A stretch of DNA of 64,000 nt. It comes from Pseudomonas sp. TH41. GTDB taxonomy: Bacteria; Pseudomonadota; Gammaproteobacteria; Pseudomonadales; Pseudomonadaceae. Positions 43,699-51,840 of this stretch are shown here, piece by piece (position 1 is the stretch's first letter; every line of letters begins with the position of its first letter). Location of the stretch: positions 496,001-560,000 of the forward strand of contig NZ_JAEKFH010000001.1 of the NCBI RefSeq assembly GCF_016650695.1, written 5' to 3'. Position numbers and translations under genes: made by a program. The notes beneath the pieces were generated by a model, which searched no databases, was not told the origin of the DNA, and was given only the letters and a program-made list of their open reading frames with translations.

Positions 43699-44682
43699 AT
43701 GAAGGGGAAAAACCTTCGCTATCTGAACGAGAACCCCAACGAGCCTGTTCAAATGACACGGACAGGCTTTTTGCTGCTCGAACATTTTTCGCTGCCTGCG
43801 TTTACGCAAGCACTGGATACGATTGTCACCGCGAACCTGCTACGGCCCAGGTTGTTCTCTTCCCGAACGTTCGGTTTGAATGACGCAGAAGTGGTCAGCG
43901 ACCTGGGGCTGATCATTCGGCCGGATGCCCGGATCGATAGTGCCGCGATTCAGGACCTGGATCTGCTGGTGGTGTGTGGCGGCTACAGGACAGAGCTGAA
44001 GGCGACTGATGAGTTGGTCAGTTTGCTGAGAAACGCGTCCGATCACGGCGTCACTCTGGCCGGATTGTGGAACGGTGCATGGTTCCTGGGGAGCGCAGGC
44101 TTGTTGGATGGCTATCGTTGTGCGATTCACCCCGAACATCGTCCCGCACTCGCAGAAATTGCCAAGGCTGCCCAGGTCACCAGTGAGCCCTACGTCATCG
44201 ACCGAGACCGGCTCACGGCGTCCAGTCCGTCAGGCGCATTCCACATGGCGCTGGACTGGATCAAAGGCTTGCACGACAAAGCCCTCGTCGAGGGAATCGA
44301 GGACATCCTGGCGTTCGAGGAGTCCCGCTATCGGCGCATAAAACCGACTGAAAATATCTGTGTCAGCGCGCCTCTGCGCGAGGTGGTGAAACTGATGCAC
44401 GCCAACCTTGAAGAACCTCTGGAGCTGGAGCAACTGGCGGTCTATGCCGGCCGTTCACGTCGACAACTCGAGCGTCTGTTCAAGGAGCAATTGGGCACGA
44501 CGCCGCAGCGCTATTACATGGAGCTGCGGATTACCGAGGCGCGGCGACTGCTTCAACACACCGAACTGTCCCAGGTGGATGTGTTGGTGGCGTGCGGCTT
44601 TGTGTCGCCGAGTCATTTCAGCAAGTGCTACAGCTCATACTTTGGCTACCGGCCGTCCAAGGAAACGCGACTCGTCAAATAG
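43699..44682 (+). CDS. GATase-like/AraC transcriptional regulator (GlxA family)
   Basis: Regulator of 327 residues. N-terminal DJ-1/PfpI-like domain (about 20-190: TGFLLLEHFSLPAF, LLVVCGGYRTEL) in which the nucleophile elbow reads GLWNGAWFL, i.e. without the cysteine of enzymes, so it senses a ligand. C-terminal AraC DNA-binding domain at about 225-325 (PLELEQLAVYAGRSRRQLERLF). Similar proteins such as ArgR and GbdR respond to arginine or betaines in Pseudomonas (family knowledge). The start is uncertain: ATG at 43699 is very close to GCGGAGG, GTG at 43657 has no ribosome site. It probably controls the adjacent agmatine genes. Its end overlaps the convergent LysR gene by 8 bases. Confidence 0.82.
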   Translation: MKGKNLRYLNENPNEPVQMTRTGFLLLEHFSLPAFTQALDTIVTANLLRPRLFSSRTFGLNDAEVVSDLGLIIRPDARIDSAAIQDLDLLVVCGGYRTELKATDELVSLLRNASDHGVTLAGLWNGAWFLGSAGLLDGYRCAIHPEHRPALAEIAKAAQVTSEPYVIDRDRLTASSPSGAFHMALDWIKGLHDKALVEGIEDILAFEESRYRRIKPTENICVSAPLREVVKLMHANLEEPLELEQLAVYAGRSRRQLERLFKEQLGTTPQRYYMELRITEARRLLQHTELSQVDVLVACGFVSPSHFSKCYSSYFGYRPSKETRLVK

Positions 44683-45547
44683 CCATTCCGGTCGCGTCCA
44701 GGTTACCCAGGAGCCACTCGATAAAGCTTCGCGCCAACGGATTGTTTTCACTGTCGCGATGGGTCAGCAAGGCCCAGTTCGGGCCGCGAATGGTGTCGTC
44801 CACCAACGGGTGCAACAGTCCGCTGGCGCGCGCTGGCTGACTCAGCAACTGGCTGACCAGCGCGATGCCGAGCCCCGCGCACGCAGCGTCCAGCAGCAGG
44901 CCGGGATCGGAAAAGTTCAGGCCCTGATCCTTCTGGCCGACGTCGATGCCAGCCTCCACAGCCCAGTGACTCCAATCCATTTCCCGCTCGCCGTGAAGCG
45001 TGGTGCGCTGTTCGATGGGCATTGCCAGCACATCCGGGTGACAGGCCGGGTACAGGCGGTCTGCGTGCAGCACCTTGAAGCTGCACTCGGCCTGGGAGCT
45101 GATGTCATCACGCACCGCGAGGTCGATGGTCTGGGTGGTCATGTCCGGGACTTCATCGGTGCTGAAAATCCACAGATCAACTTCCGGATGCTGACGGCGA
45201 AAATCTCCAAGGCGTGGCAGCAGCCAGTGCCGGGCGAACGTCGGCGTGGTGTTGAGCACCAGTTGGTTGGGTTTCTGGTATTGCCCGAGTCGGCGAATGC
45301 CCACGGCCAGCTGCTGCAATAGCGCCTGGGTGGTGCTGAACAAATCGTGGCCGGCATCGGTCAGGCTGACACTGCGTCCACTGCGAAAAAACAATGGCTG
45401 TTCAAGGTACGCCTCAAGGCTGCGGATCTGCTGGCTGATGGCTGACTGGGTCAGGTGCAACTCGTCGGCGGCCTTGTGAAAACTGCCCAGCCGAGCGGCC
45501 GCTTCAAAGCCGCGAAGGGTGCTGAGCGGGGGCCAGTGCTTGAGCAT
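44675..45547 (-). CDS. LysR-family regulator, GcvA-like
   Basis: Regulator of 290 residues. Helix-turn-helix at about 5-64 (LRGFEAAARLGSFHKAADEL, LTQSAISQQIRSLE), effector domain from about 90. The DNA-binding part is of the GcvA-like subgroup (PPLSTLRGFEAAAR). Divergent from aguA with 135 bases between, the usual place for the regulator of the divergent operon. It converges with the AraC-type regulator, overlapping by 8 bases at the ends. Control of aguAB by LysR would differ from the TetR-type AguR of P. aeruginosa (inference). Confidence 0.9.
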   Translation of the reverse strand: MLKHWPPLSTLRGFEAAARLGSFHKAADELHLTQSAISQQIRSLEAYLEQPLFFRSGRSVSLTDAGHDLFSTTQALLQQLAVGIRRLGQYQKPNQLVLNTTPTFARHWLLPRLGDFRRQHPEVDLWIFSTDEVPDMTTQTIDLAVRDDISSQAECSFKVLHADRLYPACHPDVLAMPIEQRTTLHGEREMDWSHWAVEAGIDVGQKDQGLNFSDPGLLLDAACAGLGIALVSQLLSQPARASGLLHPLVDDTIRGPNWALLTHRDSENNPLARSFIEWLLGNLDATGMAI

Positions 45548-45682
45548 ATTGATAAGTTCCTCTAATCACTTTTCTGCTAAAACCATCGTTTGTTGGCCCG
45601 TTTTTACAGCCGTAGCATGCATGCCAAGACCGCCAAGGCAGTTTTCGTTGAACACAATGGCTTAACTAAAGGGGTTTTTATC

Positions 45683-46747
45683 ATGCCGCATGTCATGCAG
45701 CAAAACGAACGACAAAACAGTGGCTGGTGGATGCCGGCAGAGTGGGTAAAGCACGCCGCGACCTGGATGGTCTGGCCGCACAATCAGGCCCTTTGGGAGT
45801 CGGGTTGGCACGTGACGTTGCCGCTGGTGCAGGCCGATTTCGCCCGGGTGGCCAACGCCATTGCCCGTTTCGAACCGGTGAAAATGGTGGTCGACCCGTC
45901 TGCTGTCACGAGTGCCAGGGCACTGTGCGGACCCAACATCGAACTGATCGAGTTGGCGGTCAACGACAGTTGGTGCCGGGACTCCGGCCCGAGCTTCGTC
46001 TGCCATCCGCAACAAGGACTGGCCGGGGTGAGCTGGCGCTTCAACGCGTGGGGCGGGAAGTCGGCGCACGACCTGGACGAAAGCCTGGCGCGCCGCGCAC
46101 TCAATCACCTCGGTGTGCAATGTTTTGGCACGCCGCTGAGTAACGAGGGCGGCGCGATTCATGTCGACGGTGAGGGCACGCTGATCACCACGGAATCGGT
46201 ACTGCTCAATGCCAATCGCAACCCGGGCATGAGCAAGGCGGAGATGGAAGACATCTTCACGCGTCTGCTGGGCGTAAAAAAAACCATCTGGCTACCGGGC
46301 GATCCGGACTACGTGACCGGCGACATGACGGATGGCCATGTCGATGGCGTCTGCGCGTTCGCACGCCCCGGCGTGTTGCTGGTCGACGCGACCCACGACA
46401 AGCAGTCGGTGTATGCCGAAGTGGTCCGGGAAAACCGCCGTGCGCTGCAACTGGCTACCGATGCCCGAGGGCGCACGTTCGAACTGATCGATCTGTATGA
46501 AGCCACCGATGCCGTGGACACCGACGCCGAAGTGTTCTGTGCCTCGTACACCAACTTCTACATCGCCAACGACGCGATCATCATGCCGGCTTATGGCATT
46601 GAGGCCGATCAGGCGGCTGCCGACGTGCTGACCCGGGCGTTCCCCGGGCGAGAAGTGGTGCCGGTCCGAATCAATCATCTGGCCCATGGCGGTGGCGGGG
46701 TGCATTGCATCACCCAGCAACAGCCCGCCTGGCCAGTGGAGGGCTGA
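45683..46747 (+). CDS. aguA: Agmatine deiminase
   Basis: Cytoplasmic enzyme of 354 residues converting agmatine to N-carbamoylputrescine and ammonia. Belongs to the peptidyl-arginine deiminase-like family: WMPAEW start, NDSWCRDSGPSFV, the WRFNAWGGK segment, GDMTDGHVDGVCAFA and the C-terminal nucleophile Cys342 in GGGGVHCITQQQP. The ATG at 45683 follows AAAGGGG; an in-frame ORF from 45590 has no ribosome site. Four bases separate it from aguB. Confidence 0.94.
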   Translation: MPHVMQQNERQNSGWWMPAEWVKHAATWMVWPHNQALWESGWHVTLPLVQADFARVANAIARFEPVKMVVDPSAVTSARALCGPNIELIELAVNDSWCRDSGPSFVCHPQQGLAGVSWRFNAWGGKSAHDLDESLARRALNHLGVQCFGTPLSNEGGAIHVDGEGTLITTESVLLNANRNPGMSKAEMEDIFTRLLGVKKTIWLPGDPDYVTGDMTDGHVDGVCAFARPGVLLVDATHDKQSVYAEVVRENRRALQLATDARGRTFELIDLYEATDAVDTDAEVFCASYTNFYIANDAIIMPAYGIEADQAAADVLTRAFPGREVVPVRINHLAHGGGGVHCITQQQPAWPVEG

Positions 46748-46751
46748 TGCC

Positions 46752-47660
46752 ATGACTTTGTTGACGATTGCCACCACCCAGATGCCTTGCACCTGGCACC
46801 TGCCACATAACCTCGATCAGGCCGAACAGCTGGTGCGAGAGGCGGCGGCCAAGGGCGCCCAAATCATCCTGCTGCAAGAGCTGTTTGCCACGCCGTATTT
46901 CTGCATCGAACAAAGCCATAAACACTTGGCGCTGGCCGAAGAATACCGAGACAGCCATGTACTCAAGCGCTTCGCCGCATTGGCCAAGGAGTTGGGCGTG
47001 GTGCTGCCGCTGAGCTGGTTCGAGAAGGCCGGCAATGCCTACTTCAATTCCTTGAGTGTGGCTGATGCCGATGGACGCCTGCTGGGTGTGTACCGCAAGA
47101 CCCATATTCCCAACGCCATCGGTTATCAGGAGAAGGAATATTTCAGCCCCGGCGATACCGGTTTCCGTGTCTGGGACACGGCTTTCGGACGCATCGGTGC
47201 GGGGATCTGCTGGGATCAGTGGTTCCCCGAGACCGCCCGTTGCCTGGCGTTGATGGGCGCCGAAGTCTTGCTGTTTCCCACGGCCATCGGCTCTGAGCCT
47301 GGCTGCGCAACGCTGGACTCCCGCGACCATTGGCAGATGACCATGCGCGGTCATGCCGCCGCGAACATTCTGCCGGTGGTGGCCGCCAATCGCGTCGGCC
47401 GAGAGACAGCGACCCTCGATCCGAGCTTGCAGATGAGCTTCTACGGCTCGTCGTTTATCTGCAACCACAAGGGGAAATTGCTCGCCGAAGCAGGCCGTGA
47501 CAGTACCGGCGTGCTGGTTCACAGCCTGGACTTGAACGCGATTCGCGAAGAACGCCTGAGCTGGGGCATCTACCGCGACCGTCGCCCGGAGATGTATGGG
47601 GCGCTGTTAAGTCAGGACGGTCGTCACCTTCACTCACGCTGGGCCACTCAAGGAGTTTGA
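46752..47660 (+). CDS. aguB: N-carbamoylputrescine amidohydrolase
   Basis: Nitrilase-superfamily enzyme of 302 residues that hydrolyses N-carbamoylputrescine to putrescine, CO2 and ammonia. Catalytic triad: Glu43 in LLQELFATPYF, Lys116 in VYRKTHIP, Cys153 in GAGICWDQWFPE. The ATG at 46752 lies just after the aguA stop. The upstream in-frame segment from 46686 is inside aguA. Putrescine formed here can enter the spuB/puuBC route at 24-29 kb. Confidence 0.94.
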   Translation: MTLLTIATTQMPCTWHLPHNLDQAEQLVREAAAKGAQIILLQELFATPYFCIEQSHKHLALAEEYRDSHVLKRFAALAKELGVVLPLSWFEKAGNAYFNSLSVADADGRLLGVYRKTHIPNAIGYQEKEYFSPGDTGFRVWDTAFGRIGAGICWDQWFPETARCLALMGAEVLLFPTAIGSEPGCATLDSRDHWQMTMRGHAAANILPVVAANRVGRETATLDPSLQMSFYGSSFICNHKGKLLAEAGRDSTGVLVHSLDLNAIREERLSWGIYRDRRPEMYGALLSQDGRHLHSRWATQGV

Positions 47661-47661
47661 T

Positions 47662-48759
47662 ATGCGTATTGCCAACAGAGTGTTGGTCGGTGCCTTGGCA
47701 CTGACCTGTGCCTTGCCATCGCTGCACGCCGAAGAGAAAACCCTCAGGCTGTACAACTGGGCCGACTATTTCGCCGAAGACACGTTGACCCAATTCACCG
47801 CCGAAACCGGGATCAAGGTGATCTACGACGTCATGGATGGCAGTGAAACACTGGAAGCCAAGATGCTGGCCGGCGGCAGTGGGTATGACCTCATCTTCCC
47901 CGGCGACACCGTTGCCGAGCGCTTGATGCGCGCCGGCAGTCTGCTGCCGCTGGACCGCTCAAAACTCACCGCCATGGCTGACATCGAGCCCGGTTTGCAG
48001 ACGCTGCGCAAACAGTATGAACATTCGAGCCAGGCCACCGTCCCTTACACCTGGGGCACCATCGGGCTGACGTACAATGCCGAACAGATCAAACAGCGCT
48101 TGCCCGATGCGCCGGTCAATAGCCTCGACCTGTTGTTCAAACCGGAACTGGCCGCCAAATTTGCCGACTGCGGCATCTCGATGATCGATTCGCCGGACGA
48201 GGTACTGGCGGTGGTGCTCAACTACCTGGGGCGTGAGCCACGCAGCGCCAAGCCCGAGGACCTGGCCGCAGCGAGTGAGTTGCTGTTGAAACTGCGGCCG
48301 TACATTCGCAAGTTTCAGTCGCAGCCAGTGACCGACCTGGTGAATGGCAACCTGTGCGTGTCACTCGGCTACAGCGGCGACATGACCCAGGCGCAACGGA
48401 CGTCGGATAGCGCCGGCAAGAAAACCACGTTCCAGTACCGCATTCCCCGCGAAGGCACCACGGTGTGGATGGACACCATGGCGATTCCGGTCGACGCCAG
48501 ACATCCGGAATACGCTTATGCGTTCATCAACTTCGTCATGCGTCCAGAGAACATGGCCGCCATCAGTAACTTCACCGGCTACCCGACCTCGAATGCCAAG
48601 GCGCGTCCGAATGTCGATGCGTCTATGCGCAACAATCCGGATATTTACCTCGATGAGGCCACGTATGCGCGGCTGATTCCTGGCAAGGACATTCCCCAGG
48701 CGGATATGCGGGCGCGCATGCGAACCTGGACCAAGTTCAAGACGGCGACTGCGAACTGA
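47662..48759 (+). CDS. Periplasmic polyamine/agmatine-binding protein (PotF-like paralogue)
   Basis: Exported binding protein of 365 residues. Signal peptide (MRIANRVLVGALALTCALPSLHA), then the family opening LRLYNWADYFAEDTLTQF, ETGIKVIYDVMDGSETLEA and YDLIFPGDT. One base separates it from the aguB stop, so it belongs to the agu operon. No ATPase or permease gene follows, so it may share the importer at 20-23 kb or work as a sensor partner. It differs from the copy at 18893 in the ligand region (WADYFAED versus WSDYIAPD), which may mean agmatine specificity (inference). Confidence 0.9.
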   Translation: MRIANRVLVGALALTCALPSLHAEEKTLRLYNWADYFAEDTLTQFTAETGIKVIYDVMDGSETLEAKMLAGGSGYDLIFPGDTVAERLMRAGSLLPLDRSKLTAMADIEPGLQTLRKQYEHSSQATVPYTWGTIGLTYNAEQIKQRLPDAPVNSLDLLFKPELAAKFADCGISMIDSPDEVLAVVLNYLGREPRSAKPEDLAAASELLLKLRPYIRKFQSQPVTDLVNGNLCVSLGYSGDMTQAQRTSDSAGKKTTFQYRIPREGTTVWMDTMAIPVDARHPEYAYAFINFVMRPENMAAISNFTGYPTSNAKARPNVDASMRNNPDIYLDEATYARLIPGKDIPQADMRARMRTWTKFKTATAN

Positions 48760-48857
48760 CTTCAAATCCGCGCAAGAGCCCGTTCAACCACGACAACCCT
48801 GACTTCGCTGCCGGCTGGATCAACGACTTCGTGATCAATGGGACACCCGCCGTTGGT

Positions 48858-49241
48858 TTAGTCCTGTTTTAACCAGCGAGCGGCGCAGTCGGCGGTTGTC
48901 TCTGGTCCCGTGTTGAAGGCAATGACTGCGTTGGGCGCGCCTTTATGCACGGCGTTAATAACCACTTCGAACAGGGGCAAGCTCTTTGGCGGAAGGCGAA
49001 TACCTGCCCCGATGACGACGCAGTTGTAGGACTTTCTAGCTAGCTGTTTGTCCAGCAACGGACCGGCGGTTTTGTCGGGAGGGACCAAAAAAAGGTCAGC
49101 CTGCCATCCCCGGTCCGCCATGGATGCCATGGCAATCGCTATGCCTGCTTGAATCTTTTCGACCGTCAAACCGGGGGGTAAGGCTGGATCGGAGAAATCC
49201 ACGGTTTCCACCGTCTGGCCGATGAACAATATCTGTGTCAT
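48858..49241 (-). CDS. Hypothetical Rossmann-like protein, 127 residues
   Basis: Unrecognised cytoplasmic protein. The pattern MTQILFIGQTVETV, WQADLFLVPPDK, KSYNCVVIGAGIRLPP, FEVVINAVHKGAPNAVIAFN alternates strands and helices like a small Rossmann-type fold. The ATG at 49241 follows GCGGAG with slightly long spacing. Stand-alone gene, convergent with the agu operon. No catalytic motif can be named. Confidence 0.65.
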   Translation of the reverse strand: MTQILFIGQTVETVDFSDPALPPGLTVEKIQAGIAIAMASMADRGWQADLFLVPPDKTAGPLLDKQLARKSYNCVVIGAGIRLPPKSLPLFEVVINAVHKGAPNAVIAFNTGPETTADCAARWLKQD

Positions 49242-49495
49242 GTGACTTCACTCCGCTGTTGGAGGGGACTTTATCCGTAGTCAAATCGTAGTTGAATACG
49301 GGGCGTGGTGGGTGTGCTGGTGTCGAGCAGCGTAGAGGAGGCGCTGGGGGTTTCAGGTTCCGCTGGTCGGCTCAAAGTCTCCTGGAGGCTTGTGTCAAAA
49401 TGTGATTAGTGATAAGTGGCTGTTTTAAAACAAAAAAATGTTTTGTAGGGGCTTCCCGGACGAGGCGAAAGTTGATAAATTTCCGCGCAAGTTAC

Positions 49496-49570
49496 AGGGG
49501 CGTCGCCAAGCGGTAAGGCAGCAGGTTTTGATCCTGCCATGCGTTGGTTCGAATCCAGCCGCCCCTGCCA
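49496..49570 (+). tRNA. tRNA-Gln (anticodon TTG)
   Basis: Complete cloverleaf of 75 bases with encoded CCA at 49568-49570. Acceptor arms AGGGGCG/CGCCCCT, D-arm with CAAGCGGTAAGG, anticodon arm GCAGG/CCTGC enclosing TTTTGAT with anticodon TTG at 49528-49530, and T-arm GGTTCGAATCC. Very close to the bacterial tRNA-Gln consensus. It is followed directly by an intrinsic terminator. No integrated element is seen beside it. Confidence 0.96.
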
Positions 49571-49589
49571 TTTTCCTGTCTTTACGAAG

Positions 49590-49621
49590 AACGCCATTCC
49601 GATCCGGTCTGGCGTTTTTTT
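49590..49621 (+). terminator. Intrinsic terminator of tRNA-Gln
   Basis: AACGCCA at 49590-49596 pairs with TGGCGTT at 49610-49616, followed by seven T. Located 20 bases after the tRNA 3' end. Confidence 0.85.
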
Positions 49622-49748
49622 GTGTGGGGCGCGCCTTGCGCAATCATTCGTTTGATCAATAACCACCATCAAGAAACGCAAGTTCTGTTTTTCCGGCAAG
49701 GGAGGAGGATAGCGACATACCGAACTCGCCTTTGAAGGAACCTGCGCG

Positions 49749-50417
49749 ATGAGAATGCCTACCTTGCTGGCCCTGGTCGCCGTATTGATCGGCAGCGTTG
49801 CCGTGACTGTGCCGGCTTATGCCGCCGCCCCGTCCTGCCATTTCTTGCCAATGGGCGACAGCGCCGCCAACTTGCAGCATGCCCAATCGGTGGGCGTGCT
49901 CTACAGCGAAAACACCCTCGGCACGATCGAATACCTCGAGCAATACCACGCTGTCGCGCTGAACGGCGCGAAGAATCCCGAGATGGATTCGCGCATCAGC
50001 AACGCCTTCGTCAACAGCTCCGATCCAAAACTGGCGATCAACTGGCTGATGGGTTCACTGCAGAAAGAGTTCGCCTCGGTGACGGTCTACGACAACCTCG
50101 ACGCGGCGGTGCAAGCTCATCCGGACGTGGTGGTGATGCTGGACACCTACAACCGTCTGGTGTCGAAGCGCAACAATCAGGTCGAAGCGCGTTTCATGGC
50201 CAAGTTCTACGACTCGAACCTGCAATACATCGGCAAAGCCGAAGGCTCGCGTGAACAACAGATGCCTTCCGTTTGGGTTCATGGCAAAGCAGCGCCGCAG
50301 ATCGCGGCGCAAATCGACCAGCAAACCGAACTGCAAGTGAACGCTTTGAAGCAGTTTGATGCGTCGCTGAAGGCGCTCGTGACATCGGGTAACGGGGCTC
50401 AGGTTGCCAGCAACTAA
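49749..50417 (+). CDS. Exported hypothetical protein, 222 residues
   Basis: Secreted or periplasmic protein. Signal peptide MRMPTLLALVAVLIGSVAVT with cleavage near AYAAAP. The mature part has a Cys right after the signal (APSCHFLPMGDSA) and a mixed alpha/beta look: NTLGTIEYLEQYHAVAL, DPKLAINWLMGSLQKEF, DVVVMLDTYNRLVSKRNN. No family named. The ATG at 49749 lies in a weak context (GAAGGAACC at 49734 is a little far). A clear terminator follows. Confidence 0.7.
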   Translation: MRMPTLLALVAVLIGSVAVTVPAYAAAPSCHFLPMGDSAANLQHAQSVGVLYSENTLGTIEYLEQYHAVALNGAKNPEMDSRISNAFVNSSDPKLAINWLMGSLQKEFASVTVYDNLDAAVQAHPDVVVMLDTYNRLVSKRNNQVEARFMAKFYDSNLQYIGKAEGSREQQMPSVWVHGKAAPQIAAQIDQQTELQVNALKQFDASLKALVTSGNGAQVASN

Positions 50418-50434
50418 CGCAGTCAGTAAAAAAA

Positions 50435-50465
50435 AACGCCCACTCGTAAGTGGGCGTTAATTTTT
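50435..50465. terminator. Bidirectional intrinsic terminator
   Basis: AACGCCCACT at 50435-50444 pairs with AGTGGGCGTT at 50449-50458, with T-runs on both sides (AATTTTT after, A-run before). It serves the gene ending at 50417 and the minus-strand pair ending at 50486. Confidence 0.88.
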
Positions 50466-50485
50466 GGGTGACAGCGAATCGACCG

Positions 50486-50698
50486 CTAGCAGTTATAAAC
50501 CCCCACCGCGCAACGTCGCACCGTACGCCGTGCTACCCCGGCCACACTGACCGGCGTGAGAGGGCGCCCGACAATCGCCTCAGCAGGTGAAATAACGCTG
50601 TGCACGCCAGGGATCGACAGGGTTTCACCGAGTTCAAGCGCGCCGATCAGGACGAACCCGAACACCAGGAAACCGCCGGTTTTCATCAAGAGGTTCAT
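50486..50698 (-). CDS. Small secreted protein, 70 residues, downstream of a DUF2092 gene
   Basis: Predicted exported peptide. Hydrophobic N-terminus MNLLMKTGGFLVFGFVLIGA, then a basic C-terminal part GRPLTPVSVAGVARRTVRRC ending in a CAVGVYNC pair of cysteines that could form a disulfide. Its start overlaps the stop of the DUF2092 gene (ATGA at 50695-50698), so the two are co-translated. Similar short proteins with GRPLTPVSVAGVARR appear beside DUF2092 genes in other Pseudomonas as far as memory allows; function unknown. Confidence 0.72.
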   Translation of the reverse strand: MNLLMKTGGFLVFGFVLIGALELGETLSIPGVHSVISPAEAIVGRPLTPVSVAGVARRTVRRCAVGVYNC

Positions 50699-51504
50699 TT
50701 GAGTTTTCCTCGCACAAAATTCTTCGGCAGGTCATCTCCGTTGGGCAGGTCTTTCAGCTCGATTTTTTTGGCATTCGTCGAATTGTTGAACGCGAAGTCG
50801 TCAGCGGCCACTTCATCGCCGGTTTTCCAGTCCCGCAACTGAATGCTGTACTGCGGCCCACCGTTCACCTGTTTAGTCGTGATGACATAGCGGCAAGGAT
50901 AAGGTCGGTCGCCTTGGGCGATCCAGATTTGCCAGTCGACGTCCTTGGTTCGAAAGGCCAGGTGATCGCATTCCACGCCGCCGATCACGCCACTGCCCAA
51001 ATCCTTGATGTCGTTCACCCCGTCCATCAGTTCTGCTTCAGGGTTGGACACAAACAGGTCTGCGCCGGGTAACGGTCGGTTGTACTTATCCCTTAGCTCA
51101 TTAATCAAATGATCCAGCGTGCCGGGCACCTCAACCTGCGTATAGGCGTTCGCGTTCTTGCCGAACAGGGTCAGGGTCTTGCCATCGAACAGCAGCTCGA
51201 CATCGGCAAATCCGCCCGTACGGGTGTTGCGGATTTTGTCAGGCCGGTTCATTACCACGGTGCCGGACGCGGCCAGTGCGAGTTTCTGATTTTGTTTGGT
51301 GACGACTTCAAGGTCAGTGTCGTAGTTAAACGATATGTTTTTTTGCGCTGACATGTAGTCGGACATGTTCTTGAGCAGACTTTTTGCAGTGGCCTCATCG
51401 GCGTGTACGGTGATCGGACTACTCAAACCGACAACTAATGCCAACCCCGCGCCAGCGACGCGGATGGCAGCGAGTTCACTTAACTTTCGGGCGATCTTTT
51501 CCAT
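50695..51504 (-). CDS. DUF2092 family periplasmic protein
   Basis: Exported protein of 269 residues of the DUF2092 family, related in fold to LolA-type lipoprotein carriers. Signal region about 12-35 (AIRVAGAGLALVVGLSSP, cleavage near VHA/DE). Mature core: LLKNMSDYMSAQKNISFNYD, MNRPDKIRNTRTG, ELLFDGKTLTLFGK, GVECDHLAFRTKDVDWQIWI, and QGDRPYPCRYVITTK. Coupled with a 70-residue secreted protein downstream. Physiological role not established for the family. Confidence 0.85.
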   Translation of the reverse strand: MEKIARKLSELAAIRVAGAGLALVVGLSSPITVHADEATAKSLLKNMSDYMSAQKNISFNYDTDLEVVTKQNQKLALAASGTVVMNRPDKIRNTRTGGFADVELLFDGKTLTLFGKNANAYTQVEVPGTLDHLINELRDKYNRPLPGADLFVSNPEAELMDGVNDIKDLGSGVIGGVECDHLAFRTKDVDWQIWIAQGDRPYPCRYVITTKQVNGGPQYSIQLRDWKTGDEVAADDFAFNNSTNAKKIELKDLPNGDDLPKNFVRGKLK

Positions 51505-51621
51505 GGAAGTTCACCACTGCAAGAATGCTGGGGGACCAGCGCGGACTTATAACGCTAGTCCCATCACCGGTATTTCGCCGCTTATTGAATGACCACTCAT
51601 CTGACCTGCATGCCGGGGTAC

Positions 51622-51730
51622 CCCCTGCGCAACGCCTGCGTTCGGCCTCTGGGAAAGGGGCGGCAGATCTGAAGCCAAAGCAACGGCAAGATCAAAAGAT
51701 CGCAGCCTCGAGAGGCCCACGGAGCAGGCT
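51622..51730. repeat. Partial copy of a dispersed intergenic repeat
   Basis: The stretch from CCTGCGCAACGCCTGCGTTC to the AAGATCAAAAGATCGCAGCC box (51622-51708) is nearly identical to 56092-56178. The following GAGAGGCCCACGGAGCAGG matches separate parts of the longer copy near 56400 and 56498, so this copy seems internally deleted. It occupies most of the 51505-51834 gap. Confidence 0.75.
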
Positions 51731-51810
51731 CACCGCGAGACACAGCCCGAAGGTTGGGAAGCAGCGCGGCGTTCGATTGTGTTTGTAATTTGGCTTAGGT
51801 AACCTCGCAC

Positions 51811-51840
51811 AAACACGCAAAAACAGGCATAAACATGCAA
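51811..51840 (+). promoter_or_regulatory. Three 10-bp tandem repeats over the deoR-family start
   Basis: AAACACGCAA, AAACAGGCAT and AAACATGCAA lie head to tail at 51811-51840; a fourth degenerate unit AACCAGCATT follows. The start codon of the regulator (51835) is inside the third unit. A 10-bp helical spacing and position suggest an autoregulatory operator (inference). Confidence 0.5.

Noticed and set aside
49496..49570. tRNA-Gln as the attachment site of an integrated island
   Set aside because: No integrase gene and no second copy of the tRNA 3' end was noticed in the following sequence.
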